A stretch of DNA of 64,000 nt, taken from JANYHF01 sp031393505. Its GTDB lineage: Bacteria; Pseudomonadota; Alphaproteobacteria; Rhizobiales; Hyphomicrobiaceae. The DNA lies in assembly GCA_031393505.1 (NCBI GenBank), contig JANMVX010000081.1:1-64000 (forward strand), given 5' to 3'. This document shows, in pieces, positions 42,036-49,938 of the stretch; the stretch's first letter is position 1, and each line of letters begins with the position of its first letter. The position numbers and the translations under genes were made by a program. The notes under the pieces are model-generated. The model made no database searches, was not told the DNA's origin, and saw nothing but the letters and a program-made list of their open reading frames with translations.

Positions 42036-42062
42036 ATGAGCGCGCCCACAAGGCGCGCTCAT
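42036..42062 (+). terminator. Terminator hairpin after the DUF892 operon
   Basis: ATGAGCGCGCC (42036-42046) and GGCGCGCTCAT (42052-42062) form a perfect 11-bp stem with loop CACAA. Only a short T-run follows. Confidence 0.65.
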
Positions 42063-42134
42063 TTACGTGCTCGTGACTACTGGACTGTTTGACTGAACCG
42101 TGCCCTGATGACGTGCCACTGAAAAGGTTTTCTC

Positions 42135-44789
42135 ATGGCCGAACAAGAGCAGCGCATCGAGGGCGGGCATCACGAACAACACTCGACTGGAGTGATGTCA
42201 GCGCGAGACGCAGAGGCAAAATTGCAGCTCGGGCTCGCGGTTGCCGGGATCGGCCTGGGCACCATCGACTATCTGGCCGACACTATTATTTTGGACGTGG
42301 CGGCCGCGGAACTCTTTGCACTGCCGGCCGACACAGCAATACCCCGCTGCGACGTACATAACCGGTTCCATAAAGATGATCACGCCAGAATTCTGGCTAA
42401 GATAGCAGACGTTCTCAACCCGGCCGGCAATGGCGTCATGGCTGCCGAACATCGCATTGTCGGACCGGACGGCGCCATGCGCTGGCTGGCGGCGCGCAAG
42501 CATGTGACGTTTGCGACCTCTAGCGTCGACGGGACAAAGCGCGCAATCACCGGACTCTTGGCCGTGCGCGACATTTCAGACCGTAAGGCGGCCGAAGATA
42601 CTCTAAGTACTACGCAATCCCGATACCGGACGGCTCTGGCGGCTGGCCGGATGGGCACTTGGGAAACCGATCTGCAAGCCAAGACCCGCACGTGGTCAAA
42701 GGAGGCCATGGCTCTGTTCGGCTTCGAACTTGCCGATGGCCGCGGCAAGATTGGGGGTGACACAGACGAATTCCACACCTCGCTGCACCCCGAGGACCGG
42801 CACCTCATGCAAACGTTCCATGAGCGGGCCGATTGTGAAGATTCGTTTACCGCCGAGTATCGAATCGTGCGGCCAGACGGGGCTATTCGCTGGCTGTCGG
42901 GCCATGGTCAGGTGGTTGCCCGCGGGGCTGACGGCAAAGCTCACCACTTGGTCAATATCGTGGCCGACGTCACTGACCGCAAGGTGGCCGAGGCGACACT
43001 GCGCGCTTCGGAAATCCGCTATCGCCGGCTGTTCGAAGCGGCGCAGGACGGGGTGCTTCTGGTCGATCCCGACACGCGAAAGATCACAGACGCCAATCCG
43101 TTCATGTCAAATCTGCTGGGCTATAGCCACGATCAGTTGGTTGGCAAGGAGCTGTTCGAGATCGGGCTGCTGAAAGATGAGACGGCCAGCCAGGTCATGT
43201 TTCAGAAATTGACAAAGGAACATAGCGTCCGCTACGAGGATTTGCCACTCGAAGGCCATGACGGAAAACACCAAGACGTTGAGGTGGTCGCCAATCTCTA
43301 TAATGAGGATGGGCACGCGGTTATACAGTGCAACATCCGGGATATTACCCAACGCAAACTTTCAGAAGCAACCTTGCGCCAGAACCAGGCTTTGTTTTCC
43401 ACTCTCATTGAACAGGCGCCGATGGGTGTGTACGTGATCGACGATCAGTTCCGCCTGCACCAGGTCAACAGCCTGGCGTTGCCGGTGCTCGCAACTGTGC
43501 AGCCACTGATTGGCCGCGACTTCAATGAGGTCCTGAGCACGATCTGGGGAGGGGAACTCGGTCAGCAGCTCGGTGACATTTTCCGGCACACCTTGAAGAC
43601 GGGCGAACGTTACATTTCGCCACCCTTTGCTGAGCAGCGGCAGGATCTCAATACCGTGAAGGCCTACGACTGGGAGACCCAGCGCGTGACCTTGCCCGAT
43701 GGACGGCACGGCGTGGTCTGCTATTTCAGCGACGTTACCGAGCGCAAACGAGCCGAGAAGGAGTTGCACGACAGCGAAGCGCGCCTGCGCCATGCCGCCG
43801 ATGCTGCGCGCTTGACCTATGTCGAAGTCGACTTTGCACGCAATAAACTGTTGCGAGCGAATAACTTCGCCGACGTGATGGGATACTCTGCGGCGCCCTT
43901 GGTAAGCACTGACTTGGCCAGCGGCGGCCGGCGCCTGCTTGACCATGTCGTCGCCAGCGACAGGCAGCGCGTGTCACAAGCTCTCGATGAATTCTTCGGC
44001 GGTAAACCCATCGGCAAGATCAACTATCGGGTGCTCGGCGACGATCATATCGAGCGTTGTATTGAAAGTCTGTGGTCGGCGGAATTCGACGGGGCCGGCA
44101 CTCCCTTACGCACCTTCGCCGTCAACCTCGACATAACCGAAAAGAAACGCGCCGAGGAACAGATCAAACTGCTGATGGCGGAAGTCAATCATCGCGCCAA
44201 GAACCTGCTGGCGGTGGTGCTGGCCGTGACCCGGCAGACCCTGCGCAGCGGCGATCCCGCGACCTTTGTGGATCGCCTGTCTGATCGCATCCAGGGGCTG
44301 GCGGCCAGCCAGGATCTCTTGGTTCGCAGTGATTGGCAGGGCGTCGAGGTCTTTGACCTTGTCGAGGCGCAACTGGCTCATTTCAAAGATCTGATCGGCA
44401 CCCGCGTCCTGATCGATGGCCCGTCGGCGCTGCTGACGCCTGAGGCCGCTCAAGGCATCGGCATGGCCTTGCATGAACTGGCGACCAACGCAGGCAAGTA
44501 TGGCGCGCTGTCGAATGGTCTCGGGCAGGTGCGCGTCGTTTGGCAAATAACCTCCGGAGACAAGCCGATGTTCTCCATGTCATGGTTCGAGTTGGGTGGC
44601 CCGCTAGTGGAGCCACCGACCCGTGCCGGTTTTGGCCAGACGGTGATTGGACCCATGGCGCAATCGGCCGTAAACGGCGTCGCCACGATCGACCATCGGG
44701 CAAGTGGGCTTTGCTGGACGCTAATTGCTTCTGTCGCACATACATTGGAGAGGGGGCGAGACCTTTCGTCCGCAACACATGCCAGATGA
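42135..44789 (+). CDS. Multi-PAS HWE-family sensor histidine kinase
   Basis: 884 residues, soluble. PAS domains in order: about 30-150, 155-285 (YRTALAAGRMGTWETDLQAK), 290-410 (YRRLFEAAQDGVLLVDPDTR), 415-535 (LIEQAPMGVYVIDDQFRLHQ) and 540-670. The HWE box has His686 in AEVNHRAKNLLAVVLAVTRQ; QGIGMALHELATNAGKYGAL follows. It shares long near-identical segments with the kinase at 31854 (third PAS, DLIGTRVLIDGP, GIGMALHELATNAGKYGALS), so these are paralogues. A receiver gene overlaps its 3' end; PhyR is encoded about 6 kb upstream. Confidence 0.9.
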   Translation: MAEQEQRIEGGHHEQHSTGVMSARDAEAKLQLGLAVAGIGLGTIDYLADTIILDVAAAELFALPADTAIPRCDVHNRFHKDDHARILAKIADVLNPAGNGVMAAEHRIVGPDGAMRWLAARKHVTFATSSVDGTKRAITGLLAVRDISDRKAAEDTLSTTQSRYRTALAAGRMGTWETDLQAKTRTWSKEAMALFGFELADGRGKIGGDTDEFHTSLHPEDRHLMQTFHERADCEDSFTAEYRIVRPDGAIRWLSGHGQVVARGADGKAHHLVNIVADVTDRKVAEATLRASEIRYRRLFEAAQDGVLLVDPDTRKITDANPFMSNLLGYSHDQLVGKELFEIGLLKDETASQVMFQKLTKEHSVRYEDLPLEGHDGKHQDVEVVANLYNEDGHAVIQCNIRDITQRKLSEATLRQNQALFSTLIEQAPMGVYVIDDQFRLHQVNSLALPVLATVQPLIGRDFNEVLSTIWGGELGQQLGDIFRHTLKTGERYISPPFAEQRQDLNTVKAYDWETQRVTLPDGRHGVVCYFSDVTERKRAEKELHDSEARLRHAADAARLTYVEVDFARNKLLRANNFADVMGYSAAPLVSTDLASGGRRLLDHVVASDRQRVSQALDEFFGGKPIGKINYRVLGDDHIERCIESLWSAEFDGAGTPLRTFAVNLDITEKKRAEEQIKLLMAEVNHRAKNLLAVVLAVTRQTLRSGDPATFVDRLSDRIQGLAASQDLLVRSDWQGVEVFDLVEAQLAHFKDLIGTRVLIDGPSALLTPEAAQGIGMALHELATNAGKYGALSNGLGQVRVVWQITSGDKPMFSMSWFELGGPLVEPPTRAGFGQTVIGPMAQSAVNGVATIDHRASGLCWTLIASVAHTLERGRDLSSATHAR

Positions 44790-45150
44790 TAAAGCGCCAC
44801 CACTGCGCATCCTGATCATCGAAGATGAGCCAATCATCGCGCTCGATCTACAAGATACTTTGACCGAAGCCGGTTTTACGGTTGTCGGCGTGGTCGGCAG
44901 ACTTGACATGGCGCTCGAACTTATTTCAAGCACCATCTTCGATGCCGCCATTGTCGACGCCAATCTCGCCGGGGTAAGCGCAAGCCCGGCAGCACTGGCG
45001 CTGGTGTTGCGAGGACTTCCGTTCATAGTGTTGTCGGGGTATTCTCGGGGGCAACAGCAAGATGAGTTTGCCGGGGCGCCGTTCATTCAGAAACCATGTC
45101 GGCCGGCCCACATTGTTCAAGCCCTCAGGGACATCGTGGCGCAGCCATGA
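44779..45150 (+). CDS. Single-domain response regulator
   Basis: 123 residues from ATG 44779, overlapping the kinase stop by 11 bases. Receiver fold: LRILIIEDEPIIALDLQDTL with acidic pocket Glu15/Asp16, phosphoacceptor Asp60 (AAIVDANLAG) and Lys105 (FIQKPCRP). There is no output domain. Overlap and co-transcription make it the direct partner of the HWE kinase; such receivers modulate PhyR signalling in other alphaproteobacteria. Confidence 0.9.
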   Translation: MPDDKAPPLRILIIEDEPIIALDLQDTLTEAGFTVVGVVGRLDMALELISSTIFDAAIVDANLAGVSASPAALALVLRGLPFIVLSGYSRGQQQDEFAGAPFIQKPCRPAHIVQALRDIVAQP

Positions 45151-45202
45151 CAATGCGGCCCGCCAGATTGGCGAGCCGCAGGTCTGAGTGAGAGTTCCAC
45201 TA

Positions 45203-45553
45203 TCAGAAGCCGATCGAGAAACCGAAGTCCGGTTCGGATTGACGGCGATCAAACTGATCGTTTGAATCAAAGAAGATGCCCGAACGATTGCGATGACGGT
45301 GCTGGAAGCGGCAGCGGTCAAAGTCAAACTGTGAACGAAAACTATCACAGTTGCGCCGTTGCCCGAAGAACAGCCTGAAACCATCCCGATGGTGATGACG
45401 GCGCCAGTGAATGGCTTCCACGCCGTTGGCCGATTGCGCAATACGCACGGTTTCGCCTGATTGACCAATCCCTGCCGGCATCGCGGCCATGGCCACGCTA
45501 CTGGCCGCCAGCCCGATCGCCAATGCGGCGGTAGTCAAGTACATAATCGACAT
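45203..45553 (-). CDS. Exported His/Arg/Phe-rich hypothetical protein
   Basis: 116 residues from ATG 45553 (GGAG 6-8 bases upstream). A signal peptide (MSIMYLTTAALAIGLAASSV, cut near AMA) is followed by a low-complexity mature part rich in His, Arg, Asn and Phe (HWRRHHHRDGFRLFFGQRR, RCRFQHRHRNRSGIFFD). It could bind metal or nucleic acid; no family recognised. Convergent with the response regulator. Confidence 0.55.
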   Translation of the reverse strand: MSIMYLTTAALAIGLAASSVAMAAMPAGIGQSGETVRIAQSANGVEAIHWRRHHHRDGFRLFFGQRRNCDSFRSQFDFDRCRFQHRHRNRSGIFFDSNDQFDRRQSEPDFGFSIGF

Positions 45554-45750
45554 GATCATTCTCCGATGTTTGTTGTCGTCCAATTGGCGATCGCGACTTG
45601 AGGCGAGATCCACCGAGTATGACAGGAACCGTTGAAACCATGGATCGGATCCATCACGATACCGTGTACTCCAGTTGGGTGGTGAACGTGCGGGTGGGCA
45701 AGCGCTGTGATGAGACATGGCTTCGTTCCGCGTGGTCTGTACCCAGTTAT

Positions 45751-45775
45751 GGAACTAAATACGTTCGACAGCGTT
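45751..45775 (+). promoter_or_regulatory. EcfG-type promoter of the 45.8-kb membrane operon
   Basis: GGAAC (45751-45755), 16 bases, CGTT (45772-45775), 69 bases before the microprotein ATG at 45844. Confidence 0.75.
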
Positions 45776-45843
45776 AGATGCTCGTGGTTTTGCACCCGAC
45801 GTGCTATCCACACATGGAGTTGTGCGCAAGGAGGACACTTGAA

Positions 45844-45921
45844 ATGCACAGTATTATCTATTTGATCGGACTGGTGGTCGTCGTCATGTTTGTGCTCAGC
45901 GCCATCGGGCTCCACAGCTAA
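45844..45921 (+). CDS. 25-residue membrane microprotein
   Basis: One predicted membrane helix: IIYLIGLVVVVMFVLSAIGL, residues 4-23. AAGGAGGACACTTGAA precedes the ATG, an unusually good ribosome-binding site, and an EcfG promoter lies upstream. It is followed 17 bases later by the large membrane gene. Function unknown. Confidence 0.7.
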   Translation: MHSIIYLIGLVVVVMFVLSAIGLHS

Positions 45922-45938
45922 AGATAAGGAGAAATATT

Positions 45939-46823
45939 GTGGCAGACATCACAACGGGTACGATTAGCGGCCTACGTCCGACCGCACTTGCCGGAACGAG
46001 TTTTGTGGAGTGGGGTCCGGTGTGGGCCGGCGGAGCAATGGCGGCGGCGTTGTCGTTCGTCTTGCTGACGTTCGGGTCCGCCATCGGTCTGTCATTCGTC
46101 TCACCCTGGGCCAACACCGGTGCGTCGTTGTCATTGGTCGGCAGTGTGGCGGTATTCTGGGCCATAGCCGCACAGATTGGCGCCGCGATGGTTGGCGGCT
46201 ACGTGGCCGGGCGCATGCGGTCCCGCTGGGGCGAAACAACCGAACATGAGATCGAGTTCCGGGATGGCCTGCACGGCGGCCTGGTGTGGGCCATCGGCGT
46301 CATTCTAGGGGCCACTTTGCTTGCAGCTGCGGCCGGTATGATTGTCAGAGGCGGGACGGAGGTTGCAAGCCGTGCCGTTGCGTCGAGCACAGATCCGATT
46401 GCCTATCAGGTCGACACATTGCTGCGTCCTGGAAGCACACAGGCCTCTAACACTCAACCTGCTCAAACAAACATTGAACTGAGGGCAGAAATACTGCGCA
46501 TCTTTGCCGTTTCGCTCGCCAATGACCACCTCTCCGACGCTGACCGTAGCTATCTGAGCGCCGCGGTCGCTCAACGCACTGGCCTCACACAGCCAGATGC
46601 CGAGAAGCGCGTTTCGGACGCGTTCGCAGTGATCAACAAGACTGTCAGGGAGACGGCAGACAAAGCCCGACGCGGCACGGTTCTGACCGGTCTTGTTACC
46701 GCTGCCAGCCTGCTGGTGGCCTTGGGAGCGGCATGGTGGGCCGCTCAACGAGGCGGGCATCATCGTGACAACTCGATCCCTGCCCGGTTCGTGATGGTCC
46801 AAACCCACCGACGCGTGGCCTGA
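45939..46823 (+). CDS. Integral membrane protein, function unknown
   Basis: 294 residues, GTG start at 45939 with AAGGAG upstream. Helices at about 25-52 (GPVWAGGAMAAALSFVLLTF), 65-90, 110-135 (GLVWAIGVILGATLLAAAAG) and 250-268 (VLTGLVTAASLLVALGAAWW). A soluble insert lies between the third and fourth (about residues 140-245), predicted helical. No motif identifies it. It is the third element of the EcfG-driven unit at 45.8-47 kb. Confidence 0.65.
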   Translation: MADITTGTISGLRPTALAGTSFVEWGPVWAGGAMAAALSFVLLTFGSAIGLSFVSPWANTGASLSLVGSVAVFWAIAAQIGAAMVGGYVAGRMRSRWGETTEHEIEFRDGLHGGLVWAIGVILGATLLAAAAGMIVRGGTEVASRAVASSTDPIAYQVDTLLRPGSTQASNTQPAQTNIELRAEILRIFAVSLANDHLSDADRSYLSAAVAQRTGLTQPDAEKRVSDAFAVINKTVRETADKARRGTVLTGLVTAASLLVALGAAWWAAQRGGHHRDNSIPARFVMVQTHRRVA

Positions 46824-46881
46824 ACTCCGTACCGAGAGTGACGCCGCTCTCGATCCTTTCATCGCAATCTGGAGGTTAGCA

Positions 46882-46968
46882 ATGTTTCGCGATATCATTC
46901 TTTGGATGGCCGGCGTTCCAATTGTTCTCATCGTGGTGTTGCATCTTGTGGGCGCCCTGAAGTATTAA
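46882..46968 (+). CDS. 28-residue membrane microprotein
   Basis: MFRDIILWMAGVPIVLIVVL plus HLVGALKY: one membrane helix (about residues 5-24) with charged ends. TGGAGG lies 6 bases before the ATG. It ends 32 bases before a strong terminator, so it closes the operon. Resembles the small membrane proteins common beside stress genes. Confidence 0.7.
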   Translation: MFRDIILWMAGVPIVLIVVLHLVGALKY

Positions 46969-46999
46969 CACACGCGACACACCGTAACTGTTCCTATCA

Positions 47000-47047
47000 A
47001 AAAGAGCGCCACGGTCTGATATCTGACCGTGGTGCTCTTTTGGTTTT
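47000..47047 (+). terminator. Bidirectional terminator between 46.9-kb and 47.1-kb genes
   Basis: AAAAGAGCGCCACGGTC (47000-47016) pairs with GACCGTGGTGCTCTTTT (47025-47041) with a single G-T mismatch and an 8-base loop. A-runs and T-runs on both sides make it usable in both directions. Confidence 0.85.
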
Positions 47048-47088
47048 AAACTCGTCCGTTCAATTGGCTCGGATCAAGGCAACAACTC

Positions 47089-47577
47089 TTACATCCTCAC
47101 CTTTTTGTTCTCACCCATCTCAGGACGTGTCCCCGAAATTGCGGCTGCCGCCATCTTGACGCTCGCCACCAGCGTGCCGGGGCCATCCCAATACTCTGCC
47201 AGCGACGGAACAACCTGCAGAATACGGATGTTCGGATCGTCCTTGCTGTCCCACCACGCGCGCGTCGCCAGCGACCACAGTTCAGCGATTTTCTCGCGAT
47301 CATTGGAAACATCGGCCGCGCCGCTGACCGAGACGAAGGTTTGACCGCTGGTATCTGCAAAAGTTAGGCAGACAGTGTGATTGGCGTTGATCTCATCATC
47401 CTTGTGATTGCGCACATCGGTCAGGAAGAGAATGGCGCCGTCTTCCGGCCGGCAATGCGGACTCATCGGGCGGGCGCGCATGGCGCCCCCTGCGCCGTCA
47501 TGCGTCACCAACATACAGAATGAGAATTGTTCAATCAGATCCCAGGCATTCTGAGTGTCGGCTTTGCGGGCCATCAT
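47089..47577 (-). CDS. Pyridoxamine 5'-phosphate oxidase-family general stress protein (GSP26-like)
   Basis: 162 residues with the FMN-binding split-barrel signature: DLIEQFSFCMLVTHDGAGGA, RPMSPHCRPEDGAILFLTDV, TVCLTFADTSGQTFVSVSGA, and IAELWSLATRAWWDSKDDPN. Such proteins bind FMN or F420-like flavins or heme; the physiological substrate is unknown. Its ATG overlaps the stop of the upstream gene (ATGA), and the pair shares an EcfG promoter. Confidence 0.9.
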   Translation of the reverse strand: MMARKADTQNAWDLIEQFSFCMLVTHDGAGGAMRARPMSPHCRPEDGAILFLTDVRNHKDDEINANHTVCLTFADTSGQTFVSVSGAADVSNDREKIAELWSLATRAWWDSKDDPNIRILQVVPSLAEYWDGPGTLVASVKMAAAAISGTRPEMGENKKVRM

Positions 47578-48113
47578 TTGCCTCCCATCGACGTGCGCAG
47601 CGAATTGAGCCAGGCGCCCGCCTTCTCCAACGCAGGTGAAAGCGACGACTTCGGATCGATGGTGGAAATCTGCTCGACCAAGCGTTCAAAGGCCGAAGCC
47701 AGCGACGACAGCGTGGACGATTGAGCCACTGACTTTTGCATACCGTCAGTCATATGCATAAGTTCAGCGCGCGATGTCGGGGGCGCCCAACTGGCCAACC
47801 GGGAGGTCGCGCGAGACGCACGCGGGGCCGAGGTAAGAACAATAGCAATACCGGCCCCGAGCAGCGTGGCCATGGCAACGGCCGCCATCGGATGAGTGCG
47901 GATGGTATCGCGCGCGGCCTCTAGGCCTTCATCGGCCAAGACCTTCGCTTGTGCCGATCGCTCCTCGGCGACTTTGGTCACTTCGGCGACGATCACGCCG
48001 AGGTCCCGGCGCAATTCCTCCAAGACGGCGCGATGCTGCCCATCGCCATCCCGAGCACTACCGAGTGACGGGTCCGTTGCATTCATCGCATCCAATCGAT
48101 TGGGGGTCGGCAT
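47574..48113 (-). CDS. DUF883/ElaB-like membrane stress protein
   Basis: 179 residues. A hydrophilic helical N-terminus (RAVLEELRRDLGVIVAEVTK) is followed by the DUF883-like stretch ARDTIRTHPMAAVAMATLLG then AGIAIVLTS as the membrane helix (about residues 72-92), then a soluble C-terminal domain (residues 100-179). The last part is longer than in plain DUF883 proteins. Leads the operon with the flavin-type protein; minus-strand EcfG promoter at 48165-48189. Confidence 0.75.
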   Translation of the reverse strand: MPTPNRLDAMNATDPSLGSARDGDGQHRAVLEELRRDLGVIVAEVTKVAEERSAQAKVLADEGLEAARDTIRTHPMAAVAMATLLGAGIAIVLTSAPRASRATSRLASWAPPTSRAELMHMTDGMQKSVAQSSTLSSLASAFERLVEQISTIDPKSSLSPALEKAGAWLNSLRTSMGGK

Positions 48114-48164
48114 GTCAGTTACTCCTTAGCGGTATAGCGGGAGATCATTCGGTCATCCGGGGTC

Positions 48165-48189
48165 AACGCCCAATCGGGTGATTGGTTCC
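48165..48189 (-). promoter_or_regulatory. EcfG-type promoter for the 47.1-48.1 kb operon
   Basis: Minus strand GGAAC, 16 bases, CGTT (plus-strand AACG at 48165-48168, GTTCC at 48185-48189), 52 bases before ATG 48113. Confidence 0.75.
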
Positions 48190-48223
48190 TTCCCGAAATA
48201 TCCGCAGCACGCCACAAATCTTT

Positions 48224-48248
48224 GGAACCAATTCGGCGCTCCGGCGTT
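48224..48248 (+). promoter_or_regulatory. EcfG-type promoter for the DUF883 genes
   Basis: GGAAC (48224-48228), 16 bases, CGTT (48245-48248), 47 bases before ATG 48295. With the minus-strand copy it makes a divergent stress promoter pair. Confidence 0.75.
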
Positions 48249-48294
48249 TTGCGAGGCTAAGCGTTAATGAGCGCGCAACAGTAGGAGATGTGCG

Positions 48295-48582
48295 ATGGCG
48301 ACGACCAGTCAAGACTATCAAGGCGCCAAATCGGCCTCGAACGGTGGCCAGACCAAAGAGGTCAAGGACGACATCGATGCCCTGCGCAGCGATATCGCCA
48401 GCCTCGCCAATTCGGTGAGCAAATTGGCCAGTGAAAAGTTCGGTGCGGTCGTGAGCGATGCGGAGGCTATGGCGGGGCAAAGACTCGGCGACGTCGAGAC
48501 CATGATCCGTAAGAGCCCAACCCAGTCGGCCCTAATCGCGGTCGGAGTCGGTTTTCTATTCGGACTGGTCCTCACGCGTTAG
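48295..48582 (+). CDS. DUF883-like protein, first of a pair
   Basis: 95 residues. A soluble helix (KDDIDALRSDIASLANSVSK) leads to LGDVETMIRKSPTQSALIAV, then GVGFLFGLVLTR, a single C-terminal membrane helix, the usual DUF883/ElaB ending. ElaB/YqjD relatives tether to the inner membrane and bind ribosomes in E. coli; whether this one does is unknown. Start follows AGGAG. Confidence 0.82.
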   Translation: MATTSQDYQGAKSASNGGQTKEVKDDIDALRSDIASLANSVSKLASEKFGAVVSDAEAMAGQRLGDVETMIRKSPTQSALIAVGVGFLFGLVLTR

Positions 48583-48629
48583 GCGTAGCTGCAGTAGCAA
48601 AAAGTACACAGAGATAAGGAACACACATC

Positions 48630-48881
48630 ATGGCAACCATGAATGAGCACTTTGACAGCACCGCCAAAGCCGCCGGGGCAACAGCGCAAGACGTGCACGC
48701 GAGCGTATCCTCGATGGCCAGCGCTGCCGGTGAGGAAATCTCTCATGTTGCTGGACAGGCCCAACAGGTCGCGCACGAACAACTCGACCGTTTGGCCGAC
48801 ACGATCCGCCGCAAGCCCATTCAATCGACGGGCATCGCTGCTGGCATCGGTTTTCTGCTGGCGATGTTGGCGCGTCGCTAA
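48630..48881 (+). CDS. DUF883-like protein, second of a pair
   Basis: 83 residues with the same plan: helical soluble part (EISHVAGQAQQVAHEQLDRL), then IRRKPIQSTGIAAGIGFLLA MLARR as the membrane end. ATAAGGAACACACATC before the ATG. Follows the first by 47 bases under the same EcfG promoter. Confidence 0.8.
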   Translation: MATMNEHFDSTAKAAGATAQDVHASVSSMASAAGEEISHVAGQAQQVAHEQLDRLADTIRRKPIQSTGIAAGIGFLLAMLARR

Positions 48882-48905
48882 GCCAACAACCATCAGGGGA
48901 CTGCC

Positions 48906-49390
48906 ATGCTCGGCAATCTGTTTCTCTATGCCGCCAACCGCGCCACTCAGGGCGCGGTTGATAACGTCTCTCGCGCCGCGCCTCCTGGGGCGGCTTCGCG
49001 ATCTTTTTAATGCTTACAGGGATCATATTCAGTTTGATCGTTGTGTTCTGGCTGCTGCAAGACCGGCTGGGCGCCACGTCGGCCGGTGTGATCATTGCGG
49101 CTCGGTGTTTTGTGGTCGGGTTGCTGTCGCTGTCCATGCCACACCTCCTGGATCAGATCGAAGCCCAGGCCAAGAAGGCTCCTCCGGCGCCAACGCCGAA
49201 CCCGGTCAGCGCGACGGCAGTTCAACAGGAAATGACGGACGTGGTCGACTATTTCGAAGCAGTCCGGGTGGTCGCAAGCGCTTTCCTGTTGGGCCCGGGA
49301 ATGGCGAGGCGGCTCAAGCACCGGTGGCCTAGCGGCTGGTGCTTCAATTTGGTACCCACGATGTCGTCATTCCCGCCTTCGTGTTCTTGA
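48906..49390 (+). pseudogene. Frameshifted small membrane protein gene
   Basis: ATG 48906 opens MLGNLFLYAANRATQGAVDN then VSRA, but the frame runs into a stop at 49010. In the next frame the sequence continues seamlessly as ASWGGFAIFLMLTGIIFSLI ... DYFEAVRVVASAFLLGPGMA then RRLKHR. One base lost or gained near 48975-48987 explains it. Two to three membrane helices and a C-terminal ARR-LKHR motif would be restored. A sequencing error is possible. Confidence 0.7.
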
Positions 49391-49691
49391 GCCAAGAGAT
49401 GGCGGCCGTCGTGTCAGGCGCAACGCGTACCTCGACAAGCGCCATGATCACGTTGCCCGCGCCGGGCTCTTGGCGAGGAGTTATCGCGACAACCATAAAA
49501 GGCGAGCCACCCCGAAAGCCCCGCCCTCGCGCCCCGGCAGTTTGGCTTTTCTTGCGCCGCATGGAGATGAGAGCTTGGGTGCGATCCACTGCTACCGTCA
49601 CCGAGGCCCGCGTCTGTCGTGTGCGCAGGGGTGTCGTCTGAAAAAATTCGCAGCTGAAAACTCAACGAAATTAGTGACAGTAAAAGCTTGT
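49391..49691. other. Possibly degenerate coding region next to tRNA-Asn
   Basis: Open frames here (for example from about 49470) have coding-like composition but no recognised family and no good start. Its position between a broken gene and a tRNA suggests a decayed end of an older integrated segment; no att repeat was seen. Confidence 0.3.
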
Positions 49692-49766
49692 TGGCTCCCC
49701 GGGATGGATTCGAACCACCGACCAAGCGGTTAACAGCCGCTTGCTCTACCACTGAGCTACCGGGGA
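49692..49766 (-). tRNA. tRNA-Asn (anticodon GTT)
   Basis: On the minus strand a 75-base cloverleaf from TCCCCGG to CCGGGGAGCCA: D-arm TAGCTCAGTGGTAGAGC, anticodon loop CTGTTAA, T-arm GGTTCGAATCC, acceptor stem 7/7 paired, discriminator G. CCA is encoded. Confidence 0.96.
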
Positions 49767-49938
49767 ATACCAGTGCGCAACGGGAAACGCGCTGAGGCGT
49801 TCCGTTGGCGGCAGCGTCGTATAGCGCAACGAAAGTAAAGAATCCATAGCTTCGCGGTTCGAACCCGCAGCTTTTTGAAATTCGCTCACTTTTTTACTGA
49901 AATTACCGCATTTTACATGCATTTTTTGCACTATTTTC

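Noticed and set aside
47896..48181. Plus-strand frames antisense to the DUF883-like gene
   Set aside because: Shadow frames rich in Arg and Ser with no domain; the minus-strand gene has a promoter and coupling to its neighbour.
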